From: an uncultured bacterium
GTDB lineage: Bacteria; Planctomycetota; Phycisphaerae; Phycisphaerales; SM1A02
Reading direction: 5' to 3'
DNA: 54,816 nt
Assembly (NCBI GenBank): GCA_903891095.1
Contig: CAITDI010000024.1
Location: 1 to 54,816, forward strand
Positions 31,622 through 40,059 of this stretch are shown here, one piece after another. Below the pieces are notes generated by a model. It saw only the letters and a list, made by a program, of their open reading frames with translations. It did not search any database and was not told where the DNA came from. The position numbers and the translations under genes are program-made. How positions within the stretch are numbered: the stretch's first letter is position 1; every line of letters starts with the position of its first letter.

Positions 31622-34600
31622 ATGGCGAACCCGCGCACCACCAGCGCACCGATCGACTGGCTCGTGCTCACTGCGGCGAATCGCCGGCAGGCGCGCGCGT
31701 ACGCGTCGCAGCTCGCGTCGCGTGCCGAACGCGGCGTGCTCGCGCGGGCCGAAGGCGTGATCGTCGTGCCCGACGCGCAGGACAAGCGCATCGGCTCGGG
31801 CGCGGCGACGGTGCTCGCCCTCGTGCAGGTCGCGCGGCAGCTCGCGCAGCGCACGCGCGGTGCGCGCGATTTCGCGGAACTCTTCGCCAACGCGCGCATC
31901 GTCATGCTGCATTCGGGCGGCGACTCGCGCAGGCTTCCGATGTACGCGGCCGAAGGCAAGCTCTTCGCGAGCGTGCCCGTGCGCGCGGCGGGCGCGCGGT
32001 GCGGAACGGTGTTCGACGTGCTGCTCGCGGACCTCATGTCGATCGCGCCGCGCGCGGGCGGCGAGGTGCTCGTGGGCGCAGGCGACGCGGTGCTCGGCAT
32101 CGCGCGCGATCCCGTCGCGTTCGACGGCGAAGGCGTGATCGGCGTCGCGCAGCGCGCGGAAGTCGCGCGCGCGGTCAAGCACGGCGTGTTCGTCGCGGGC
32201 AGCGCGGGTGACGAAGTCGCCGCTTTCCTGCAGAAACCAAGCGAATCCGAGCTGCGCGCCGCGGGCGCCATCGCCAAGGACGGGCTCGCGCTCGTCGACA
32301 CGGGCCTGCTGTCGTTCGACCCGAAGTCGATCGACGCGCTGCTCGCGGGCTGGGGCGTCTCGCTCGCGAAGTCGGGCGAAGTCACGCTCGTGAAGGGCGG
32401 CCTCGCCGACCGCGCGTCGCGCGCGGAGCTGCCGCAGGTCGACCTCTATCGCGAGATCCTCATGGCGTTGCCGGCGACGGCGACGCGTGCGGCGTACGCC
32501 GATGCTTGCGGCGCGGCATGCGGCGCGGCGCTCGGCGCGCACTTCGACGCGATGCGCGGCACGCGATTCCGCGTCAAGACCGCGGCGCTGAGCGAGTTCC
32601 TCCACATCGGCTCGACGCGCGAGATGCTCGAGTCGCTCGTCGGCGCGCAGGCATCGGCGCGCGCGTTCGGCATCGCGCCGGCATCGGTGCCCGCCGCGCC
32701 TGCGAGCGTCTCGGGCGCGGGCGAGCTCGTCGCGCTCGACTCGCTGCTTGAATCCGTCGAGGTCGCGCAAGGCCGCGCGCTGGTCGACTCGGTCGCCACC
32801 AGGTCGCTCACGCTCGCGGGCGACAACCTCGTCGTCGGCGTCGATCTTCCGCAAGCGCTGGCGTTGCCGCGCGGCGTGTCGCTGTTCGGCGTTCCCGTGC
32901 AGGACGACGTGAGCGCGCTCGTTGCCTGCGGACTCGGCGACGACTTCAAGACGCGCCTCGATGCGGGCGGCACGATCCTTGGCGTGGCGTTTGCGGATTT
33001 CGCGGTGAAAGCAGGCATTTCCGCCACCGACTGCATCGAGGGCGACGGCACGCTCTGGGACGCGCGGCTCTGGTGCGCGCAGGGCATCGAGGACACGATG
33101 TCGCGCATCCGCTGGATGTGGGAAGGCACGCGCGCGCCCGACGAATGGCGCAACGCGCCGCGGCTCACGCTGCGCGAGCTCGTCGACAACGCCGACCTCG
33201 AGGCGATCGCCGACCGGCGCGCGCTCGTCGCCGACCAGCTCATGCGCGCGGATCCCGTCGGCGCGCTGCAGTCCGCGGTCGATGCGCTCGACGCGCGCGC
33301 GGTGCACGAGCAACTCGTCGAAGGCGCGCGCGAGGATCGCGAGCAGGTCCTCGCCACCGGCGCGCCCGCGCTCGCGCGGGTTGAAAGCCCCGTCGCGCGC
33401 GCACATCGCCGCGACGCTTTCGCAGGTTGCAGGCGGCATCGATCGCGAAGTCGAGAAGGGCCTTCGCAAGATCGCGTTCGAGAGCGTCGGCAGCGCGGTG
33501 CTCTCGCACTTCGAGCTTCCTGCGCAGCCGCAGCGCGCGGCGATCCTGCACGACCAGGCGGTGTGGACCTCGATGCCGGTGCGCGTCGACCTCGCGGGCG
33601 GCTGGAGCGACACGCCGCCGATCTGCAACGAAGTCGGCGGCAGCGTCGTCAACGTCGCGGTCACGCTGCGCGGGCAGCTGCCGATCCAGGTCGTCGCGAA
33701 ACTCGAGGAAATCCGCAAGGGCGAAGACCCCGTCATCCGCATCACCAGCACCGATCTCGGGCAGACGCGCGAGATCCGCACGATGGCCGACCTTGCCGAG
33801 CGCGGCGACCCGACGCGCTGGTCGGCGCTCGCGGAATCCGCGCTGGTTCTCGCAGGAATCGCGCCTTCCGCGCCCAACGCCTCGCTCGCCAAGTGGCTCG
33901 AGCATCTCGGCGGCGGACTCTCGCTCACGATGTTCTCCGCGGTTCCCAAGGGCTCCGGCCTCGGCACGAGCTCGATCCTCGGCGCCGCGACCATCCAGTG
34001 CCTCGACCGCGTGCTCGGCCGCGAGCGCGCGCCCAACGAGCTCTTCGCCGCGACCAGCGCGCTCGAGCAGATGCTCTCGACGCGCGGCGGCTGGCAGGAC
34101 CAGGTCGGCGGCGTGCTCGGTGGATTCAAGATCGCGCGCACGCAACCGGGCGCGGTGCAGCAGCCGTCCGCCGAGTCGATCGCCGTGCCCGACGCGCTCG
34201 TACACGAGCTGCGCGGCCGTTCGCTCCTCTACTTCACGGGCGAGCGCCGCATGGCGAAGAACATCCTCGAGAACGTGGTCTGGAACTGGCTCGTCCGCGA
34301 GCCGAGCGCGGTGAAAGCCGTCGAAAAGCTGCGCGCCAACGCCGAGCGCATGCGCGTCGCGCTTGCCAAGGGCGACCTCGACGCGACCCTCGCGGAGCTC
34401 ACCGAGTACATGAAGCGCAAGCGCCAGATCGATCCCGGCAGCTGCCCGCAGTCGTTCGACGACCTCGCCGCGCGCTGGAAGGACGAGCTCGCCGCCTGGT
34501 GCTTTGCCGGCGCGGGAGGCGGGGGATTCATGCTGCTGGTCGCCAAGGACGCGGCCGCCGCCGAGGCGCTGCGCGACAAGATCGAGCGCGATCCGCCGCA

Positions 34601-34664
34601 TCCGCGGGCACGCGCGTTCGACTTCGAGGTCGATCCGGTCGGGCTGCGCTGCTGCGTGCTCTAG
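31622..34664 (+). pseudogene. fkp: Bifunctional fucokinase/L-fucose-1-phosphate guanylyltransferase (Fkp-like), frameshifted
   Basis: The first ~593 residues are in one frame: an N-terminal fucose pyrophosphorylase domain with KRIGSGAATVLAL, VMLHSGGDSRRLPMY and GGEVLVGAGDAVLG. The last ~421 residues continue in another frame as a GHMP kinase: VRVDLAGGWSDTPPICNE, GSGLGTSSILGAA and FAGAGGGGFMLLVAKD. The frames join near 33392-33405, inside a CGCGCGCGC run, where ...SPVAR passes into (A)HIAATLS. Adding one CG dinucleotide restores a single frame of about 1014 residues, close to Bacteroides Fkp (~950). The enzyme makes GDP-fucose by the salvage route. The break may be real, or an assembly error in the CG repeat. 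A TACCCT box ends 9 nt before the ATG. Confidence 0.82.
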
Positions 34665-34693
34665 AGCCGCGCGCGCCGCGACCGCAGCCGCCG

Positions 34694-34699
34694 TAGGAT
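34694..34699 (+). promoter_or_regulatory. Probable -10 box for a leaderless transcript
   Basis: TAGGAT ends 6 nt before the ATG at 34706, with no Shine-Dalgarno in the 41-nt gap to the upstream gene. Confidence 0.4.
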
Positions 34700-34705
34700 G
34701 CGCCG

Positions 34706-35503
34706 ATGTCCGCAACCCACGATCCGCAAGGGAAACCGCTCGCGCAGAGCCGTCCGTGGCTCACGGTCGCCGGCTGCCTCGGCGGCGGCATGATCGCGAT
34801 CGCGCTTGCGTTCGCACTGCTGATCGCGGCGGTCGTGGTGTTCGTGTTCTTTCCCGAGATCGTCGGCATGGGCAAGCCTGGTCCGACCGCGTTCATCAAC
34901 GCGATCGGCGAGCTGCGCAAGGCGCCGGCGCTGCGTGTCGGCACGCGCGAGATCGCCGTGCACGTCGACGCGTCCGTGCCGACCGAGACGACGATCCGCG
35001 CGTGGCTCGTGCCCGTCGGCCCCGGCTGGAAGGTCGAGGTCGGCCGCACCAAGGTGGATGTCTTCGCGCCAGGCAACACCGTGCAGTACATCGTGCCGCT
35101 CGAGATCGACGGCAAGAAGCTCGAGACGCCGGTGAAGTTCGGCCACGCGAAGCCGGATGGAACCGCGGGTGGCGCAGCCGACGACCAGATCTGGACCGTC
35201 ACGCTCCCGCCGCCGCGCGTCGACCAATCGCTCGTCGAGGTGCAGAGCGATCCGCGCAAGATCCGCATCGAGGTCGACCGCGACTGGGTCGATCATGTCG
35301 TGGGCGACGACAAGGCGAAGGAAGCCGCGCTGGCGTCGATCCGCGCGGCCGTCGTCAAGCAGGCGTCGAGCGAGACCGCGACCTTCGAGGTGCGCGAGAA
35401 GGGCCGCGCTGTCGTCGCCGACATGATTCGCGCGCTGCTGCCCGAGCAGTTCCGCGATCGGAGGATCGTCGTGCGCTGGTCCGACGAACCTGCGGCGGAT
35501 TGA
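34706..35503 (+). CDS. Membrane-anchored protein of unknown function
   Basis: The 265-residue product has one long hydrophobic segment (~residues 20-50, [20 protein letters not shown] and on) and a large soluble domain. The C-terminal part ([19 protein letters not shown] followed by [15 protein letters not shown]) is helical and weakly recalls DUF4230, but this is not certain. No catalytic motif is visible. Its stop is 25 nt before the first gene of the chemosensory operon, which has its own putative promoter box overlapping the gap, so a functional link is not implied. Confidence 0.65.
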   Translation: MSATHDPQGKPLAQSRPWLTVAGCLGGGMIAIALAFALLIAAVVVFVFFPEIVGMGKPGPTAFINAIGELRKAPALRVGTREIAVHVDASVPTETTIRAWLVPVGPGWKVEVGRTKVDVFAPGNTVQYIVPLEIDGKKLETPVKFGHAKPDGTAGGAADDQIWTVTLPPPRVDQSLVEVQSDPRKIRIEVDRDWVDHVVGDDKAKEAALASIRAAVVKQASSETATFEVREKGRAVVADMIRALLPEQFRDRRIVVRWSDEPAAD

Positions 35504-35516
35504 TCGCGCGCACTGC

Positions 35517-35522
35517 TACATT
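35517..35522 (+). promoter_or_regulatory. Probable -10 box of the Wsp-like operon
   Basis: TACATT ends 6 nt before the ATG of the receptor gene at 35529. No Shine-Dalgarno sequence is present, so the operon's first transcript is probably leaderless. Confidence 0.45.
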
Positions 35523-35528
35523 GCGCGG

Positions 35529-37622
35529 ATGTCGCGCGCAGTCACATTTCGCAAGTCGCTTCTCGGTCGGAGCCTGCTCCTTGGCGTGCTGCCCGCAGCT
35601 GCCGTCGTGTTCGTGATCGTGGGCATCAACTCGTTCCGCGCCTGGAACAACGTGAACGCGCGCTTCGAGACCGACCTCCGCGCCGCGACCGAGCTGGCCG
35701 TCGGCGAGATCGACCTCCGCAACCAGCGCAACATCGACATGGCCAGGATCCTCGTCGCTTCGCAGGAAGCAGCGATGTTCGGCCGCCGCGCCGAGACGCT
35801 CGACATGCTCGAGAACGTGCTGCGCTCGAACCCGAGCATCTGCGGCACCTACGTCGCGTACGAGCCCGACGCCGACGGCGCCGATGCGCTCGGCGCGCAG
35901 GAAGGCGTGCCCGCCAACGCGCTTGGCGCGGGCGGCCGCTTCTTCGCGTATGTCAAGCGCGACGCGAAGTCGCCCGACGGCATCCAGATCGAGCCGCTCG
36001 TCGAGCCCGTCGGCGAGGATGGGCTCTGGTACCTGCTGCCCAAGGAGCGCGCGCAGCGTTCGGGCGTCGCCGATCCGGTGATCACCAAGCCGTACAACTA
36101 TCGCGGCGCCGACATCATCGAGCACGTGGTCCCGATCGTCGTGAAGGGCAAGTTCGTCGGCGTCGCAGGCGTCGACGTGGCGCTCACGGGCCTGCAGGAA
36201 CGGCTCAAGGACATCAGCCAGCGCCTCGGCGCGGATGTGTTCATCGAGACGCGCGGCTACTTCGTCGCGGCCACCACCGATGGCGAGAAGGGCACGAGCC
36301 TCCGCACCACCAGGGTCGCGGAATCGCTGCTTTCGCCCGTGTTTCGCGACATCGTGGTCCACGGATCCAGGCCGTGGGAGGCGATCGACCCGATCCTCCA
36401 CGAGGAGTGCGTGTATCTCGCGGCGACCGTGCCGACGGGCGAGTGGCGCGTGCTTGTTCGCAAGCCCACGCGCGTCGCCACGGAGGCGGTGACGACCACG
36501 ATCATCGGCAACGTGCGCACCGCGGTGATCGGCGTCGTCGTGATCCTCGTGCTGCTGTCGGTCGGCGCTGTCTCGATCAGCCGCCGCGTGCGCGCGGCCA
36601 AGGGCATCGCCGAGCGCATCGCCGGTGGCGATCTTTCCGGCGGAAGCGCCACGGCGCTCGAGTCGAAGGCCGCGACCGGCGCCGACGAAAGCGCCGAGCT
36701 CGTGCGCGCGATGCATCAGATGAACGACGAGCTCGTGTCGATCGTGTCCGCCGTCCGCGGCGCATGCGTGCGGCTCGCCGCCACGAGCGCGCAGCTCGCG
36801 GCCACCAGCCACGAGCAGCGGGCGACTGTCGGCGCGTTTGGCGAATCGACTTCGCAGATCGCCGCCGCGATCCGCGAGATCTCCGCGACGGGCATCGCGC
36901 TGCAGCGCACGATCGAATCGGTCGACGCAGGCGCACGGCGCGCGAGCGAGTCGGCGGCGAAGGGCCGCACGCGGCTCGATTCGGTGGCGTCGTCGATGTC
37001 GCGCCTCGATGTCGCGACCAGCGAGATCGCAGGTCGCCTCGAGATCATCGCCGAGAAGGCCGCCGCGATCGGCACCGTCGTCGTGACCATCACCAAGGTC
37101 GCCGAGCAGACGAACCTCCTCTCCGTCAACGCGGCGATCGAGGCCGAGAAGGCCGGCGACGCGGGCCTCGGATTCCTCGTGGTTGCCCGCGAAATCCGCC
37201 GTCTCGCCGACCAGACCGCGGGTGCGTCGCTCGACATCGAGCGCATCGTCGGACAGATGCAGTCGTCGGTCACCGCGGGCGTCGAGGAGATGTCGCGCTT
37301 TACCGGCGAGATGCGCACGGGCACGGGCGACGTCCAGCAGATCGTCGGCGACCTCGGCGGGATCATCGCGCAGATCGACGCGTCGTTCGCAAGCTTTGGC
37401 GAGGTGCGCTCGGGCATGACCACGCAGGCGATGGGCGTCTCGCAGATCGAGCAGGCGGTGATGCAGGTCGCCGCGGGCGCGCAGCAGTCGTCGCGCTCGG
37501 CGGTCGAGTTCGGCCGCGTGGCCGATGAACTCGCGCACGCAGTCGCGGTGCTGCAGGACGCGGCGGCGCGCTTCAAGCTGCGCGAGGAATCCGCGGCAAC
37601 GACCGAGGAAGGCGCCGCGTAA
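35529..37622 (+). CDS. wspA: Methyl-accepting receptor, WspA-like signalling part with a Cache-like sensor
   Basis: The 697-residue product has a first membrane helix (~14-36), a periplasmic domain of about 290 residues, a second helix (~330-352), a HAMP segment and a cytoplasmic signalling coil. The periplasmic part ends each half with patterns of a dCache domain ([38 protein letters not shown]). The coil's hairpin tip reads [20 protein letters not shown], then [15 protein letters not shown]. The AEKAG form is what I remember for Pseudomonas WspA, as are the following regions ([31 protein letters not shown]). Pseudomonas WspA has a much shorter sensor, so the input differs. It should form clusters in the membrane with the CheW-like and CheA-like proteins encoded downstream. 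Confidence 0.85.
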   Translation: MSRAVTFRKSLLGRSLLLGVLPAAAVVFVIVGINSFRAWNNVNARFETDLRAATELAVGEIDLRNQRNIDMARILVASQEAAMFGRRAETLDMLENVLRSNPSICGTYVAYEPDADGADALGAQEGVPANALGAGGRFFAYVKRDAKSPDGIQIEPLVEPVGEDGLWYLLPKERAQRSGVADPVITKPYNYRGADIIEHVVPIVVKGKFVGVAGVDVALTGLQERLKDISQRLGADVFIETRGYFVAATTDGEKGTSLRTTRVAESLLSPVFRDIVVHGSRPWEAIDPILHEECVYLAATVPTGEWRVLVRKPTRVATEAVTTTIIGNVRTAVIGVVVILVLLSVGAVSISRRVRAAKGIAERIAGGDLSGGSATALESKAATGADESAELVRAMHQMNDELVSIVSAVRGACVRLAATSAQLAATSHEQRATVGAFGESTSQIAAAIREISATGIALQRTIESVDAGARRASESAAKGRTRLDSVASSMSRLDVATSEIAGRLEIIAEKAAAIGTVVVTITKVAEQTNLLSVNAAIEAEKAGDAGLGFLVVAREIRRLADQTAGASLDIERIVGQMQSSVTAGVEEMSRFTGEMRTGTGDVQQIVGDLGGIIAQIDASFASFGEVRSGMTTQAMGVSQIEQAVMQVAAGAQQSSRSAVEFGRVADELAHAVAVLQDAAARFKLREESAATTEEGAA

Positions 37623-37637
37623 CGCGGGAACCACGCG

Positions 37638-38114
37638 ATGCACGTCCTCTTCACCATCGTCAACGAACGCCGCTTTGCGATCGATTGCGCGGAGATCATC
37701 GAGGTCCTGCCCGTGGTGTCGCATCGGCCCGCGGGCACGGGCCCCGCATGGCTGCTCGGCCTGATCAACGTGCGCGGCGAGCTGCTGCCGCTGGTCGACC
37801 TCTCGGTGATCGTCGACGGCAAGCCGACGCAGCCCAAGCTCGCATCGCGCATCGTGGTGCTGCGGCTCGAGACGGAGCTGTTCTCGTCGCAGGCGACCAA
37901 GGTCGGACTGCTCGTGCCCGAGATCGCGGGGCCTGTCATGCGCGACTTCGATGCGGCGGGAGTGCACGCGGGCTTTGCCTTCACGGGCGGCTCGCACCTC
38001 GGGCCGACCATCGCCGACGAGGACGGCATGGTGCAGCTGCTGCGCTGCCGCCGCATTCTCGAAGGCGACGCGGCGCTCAGGCAGCTGCCTGCGACCGCGT
38101 GGGAACAGCCGTGA
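37638..38114 (+). CDS. wspB: CheW-type coupling protein (WspB-like)
   Basis: The 158-residue product is a single CheW domain: MHVLFTIVNERRFAIDCAEI, IEVLPVVSHRPAGTGPAW, LLGLINVRGELLPLVDLSVI. It couples the receptor to the histidine kinase. The gene is 15 nt after wspA and overlaps the next gene by 4 nt (GTGA), so translation is probably coupled. Two different CheW-type genes in one cluster, separated by a CheR gene, is the Wsp arrangement (WspB and WspD). Confidence 0.85.
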   Translation: MHVLFTIVNERRFAIDCAEIIEVLPVVSHRPAGTGPAWLLGLINVRGELLPLVDLSVIVDGKPTQPKLASRIVVLRLETELFSSQATKVGLLVPEIAGPVMRDFDAAGVHAGFAFTGGSHLGPTIADEDGMVQLLRCRRILEGDAALRQLPATAWEQP

Positions 38115-39382
38115 GCGACCAGGCCGTCGCCGCCGCCGCCGATGCGCTCATCGCGCGGCTGTGCAGCGAGAGCGGCTTTACCACGGAACTCATCTCGCGC
38201 GAGCGACTGCTTGGGCATGTGCGTTCGCGCATGGGCGAGCTGCGCGCGAAGGACATCGTCGAGGTCTTCGCGCGCATCGCGAACGATCCGTCGGAGTACG
38301 CGCGCGTCGAGGGCGTCTTCGCGCCCGCCGAAACCTGGCTCTTTCGCTACCGCGAGTCGTTCGAGTTCATTCGTGCGTTTGCGGCTGCGCGTGGCGGGCG
38401 GCCGCTGCGCGTGCTCATCGCAGGCGCGGGCGGCTGGTGCGAGCCCGTGTCGGTCGCGGTCGCGATCGCGTCGGCCGGCAGCAGCGCGGCGATGGTGGTG
38501 TTCGACCGAAATCCCGCGGTCTTCGCGGGTCCGCAGCGATTCGAGGGCATGCATGTGCGCGGTGGCGTTCCCGACTGGGCGGAGCGGTTTCTGCCGAGCG
38601 ACGGAGATGCGCGCGTCGCAGATCCGCAGATCGGCAGCGCGATGCTGCTGCATGTCGGCGACGTCGCGCGCATCGGCGGCCGGCTTGTCGCGGATTCGGT
38701 GCGGTTCGACCTCGTGCTCTTTCGCAACGTCGCGATCTACATGAGCGAGGCGCCGCGCGCGGCCGCGTTTCGCACGCTGGCGGCGCTGCTCGTCAAGGAC
38801 GGCGCGCTGATGGTCGGTCACGCCGAGGTGCGCGCGGCGTGCGACGCGACGGGGTTCGTGCCGTCGACTTCGGCGGGCGCGTTCGCGGTGGTCGCGCCGA
38901 ACGCGCAGTCGCAGCCGCTGCCGAGCGCGGCCGATCTCGCGCGGCTTGCCGCTGCGGCTGAACCGCCTCAGCGGGCGGCGCAATCGCAGGGCTTTCAAGC
39001 GCATGGTCTTCAACCGCATGGTCTTCAACCCCATGGTTTGCCGCAGCAGAACATTCAACCGCACGCCTCGTCGCCGCAGCCCGAGCCGCGCTTTCCCGCG
39101 CCGCTGACCCCGGTCGATGCCGCGCGCGTCGCACTTCGCAAGTCGCCGACCGACATCGCGCTGCACCTCAGGCTCGCGCGCGAACTCGAGGCCGCCGGCC
39201 AGCTCGGTCCCGCGATGGACGCCGTCGTGCGGGCGATCTACCTCGACCGCAGTTGCGAGGAGGCGCTCGTCCTCGCTGCTCGGCTCGCCGACGAGCAGGG
39301 CCATCCCGCGGATGCCGAGCGATTTCGCATGAGAGCGTTGCGCGCGCACCTCGATCGCACGCGCGACGACGAAAACGCGTGA
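38111..39382 (+). CDS. wspC: CheR-type methyltransferase with TPR tail (WspC-like), unusual SAM motif
   Basis: The 423-residue product begins at a GTG overlapping the wspB stop. The CheR N-terminal helical part is followed by ETWLFRYRESFEFI, PLRVLIAGAGGWCEPVSVAVAI and VRFDLVLFRNVAIYMSEAPR. The last of these matches the FDxIxxRNvxiY motif of CheR. In the SAM-binding loop, the usual TGEEPYS is here GWCEPVS. A Gln/Pro linker with a 15-nt coding repeat (GLQPH) leads to a C-terminal TPR pair (IALHLRLARELEAAGQLGPA, AVVRAIYLDRSCEEALVLAA), as in WspC. It should methylate glutamates on the receptor, provided the altered loop still binds SAM. Confidence 0.82.
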   Translation: MSDQAVAAAADALIARLCSESGFTTELISRERLLGHVRSRMGELRAKDIVEVFARIANDPSEYARVEGVFAPAETWLFRYRESFEFIRAFAAARGGRPLRVLIAGAGGWCEPVSVAVAIASAGSSAAMVVFDRNPAVFAGPQRFEGMHVRGGVPDWAERFLPSDGDARVADPQIGSAMLLHVGDVARIGGRLVADSVRFDLVLFRNVAIYMSEAPRAAAFRTLAALLVKDGALMVGHAEVRAACDATGFVPSTSAGAFAVVAPNAQSQPLPSAADLARLAAAAEPPQRAAQSQGFQAHGLQPHGLQPHGLPQQNIQPHASSPQPEPRFPAPLTPVDAARVALRKSPTDIALHLRLARELEAAGQLGPAMDAVVRAIYLDRSCEEALVLAARLADEQGHPADAERFRMRALRAHLDRTRDDENA

Positions 39383-39401
39383 TACCCTGCAGGACGCGCG
39401 C

Positions 39402-40019
39402 ATGGAACAGCCCAAGCCCACCAATCAACCCCGCGGCGACGCCCACGCGCTGACGCAAGCGGACGACGCCAGCCTCGCGCGCATGCGCGCGCTGCTCGAC
39501 CGTCCGTTGCCCGCCGAGGACATCGCGGCCAACACCGTGCTCGTCGCCTCGAAGGGCGACGTCAAGCTCGGCCGGACGCGCAGCGTGCTGGTGTTCGTGG
39601 TCGGCGACGAGCGGCTCGCGCTCGACGCCGAGGCGACCCATCGCGTCGTGCCCGTCACGGCGATCCGCCGCGTGCCGCACCGCACGAACCGCGTCTTCGC
39701 GGGCATCGCGAACATTGCCGGCGAGCTGACGCTGGTCGCCAACATCGGCGCCGCCATCGGCATCGAGCAGGGCGCGCAGCAGACGCATTTCATCGTCATC
39801 GGCGATGCCGGCGCGCGCTGGGCGTTTGGCGCCGATCGCGTCGAGGGCGTGCGCCGCGTCGACGAGTCGACCGTGCTGCCCGCACCGACCACGGTGCGCC
39901 ACGCGGCCGACGGCTGCACGAAATCCTTGGTCCCGCTGATCGACGGCGATTCCGACGCGCTCATCCCCGTGTTTGATGCGAAGAAGTTGACGCAGCTGGT
40001 GGCAAGGAGCTTCGCGTGA
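39402..40019 (+). CDS. wspD: CheW-type coupling protein (WspD-like)
   Basis: The 205-residue product has an N-terminal extension (ASLARMRALLDRPLP) typical of WspD and a CheW domain: TRSVLVFVVGDERLALDAEA, VPHRTNRVFAGIANIAGELT, LVANIGAAIGI, and a C-terminal LVPLIDGDSDALIPVFD. The ATG follows a TACCCT box by 13 nt, without a good Shine-Dalgarno. The gene's last six codons are part of a tandem 20-nt repeat that also forms the next gene's start. Confidence 0.83.
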   Translation: MEQPKPTNQPRGDAHALTQADDASLARMRALLDRPLPAEDIAANTVLVASKGDVKLGRTRSVLVFVVGDERLALDAEATHRVVPVTAIRRVPHRTNRVFAGIANIAGELTLVANIGAAIGIEQGAQQTHFIVIGDAGARWAFGADRVEGVRRVDESTVLPAPTTVRHAADGCTKSLVPLIDGDSDALIPVFDAKKLTQLVARSFA

Positions 40020-40059
40020 TGAACAGGAGCTTCGCGTGAGAAATGGAAGGTTCGCGTGA
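40000..40059 (+). repeat. Three tandem 20-nt RBS/stop-start modules
   Basis: Copies at 40000-40019, 40020-40039 and 40040-40059 each contain a Shine-Dalgarno (AAGGAG, CAGGAG, GGAAGG), TTCGC and a GTGA stop-start overlap. Read from each GTG, two nested seven-codon ORFs (40016-40039 and 40036-40059) link the wspD stop to the wspE start. Confidence 0.85.

Noticed and set aside
33282-34664. Kinase part of Fkp as an independent gene
   Set aside because: The frame's upstream portion is low-complexity and no start or ribosome-binding site precedes the domain; joining the two frames restores one known bifunctional enzyme.
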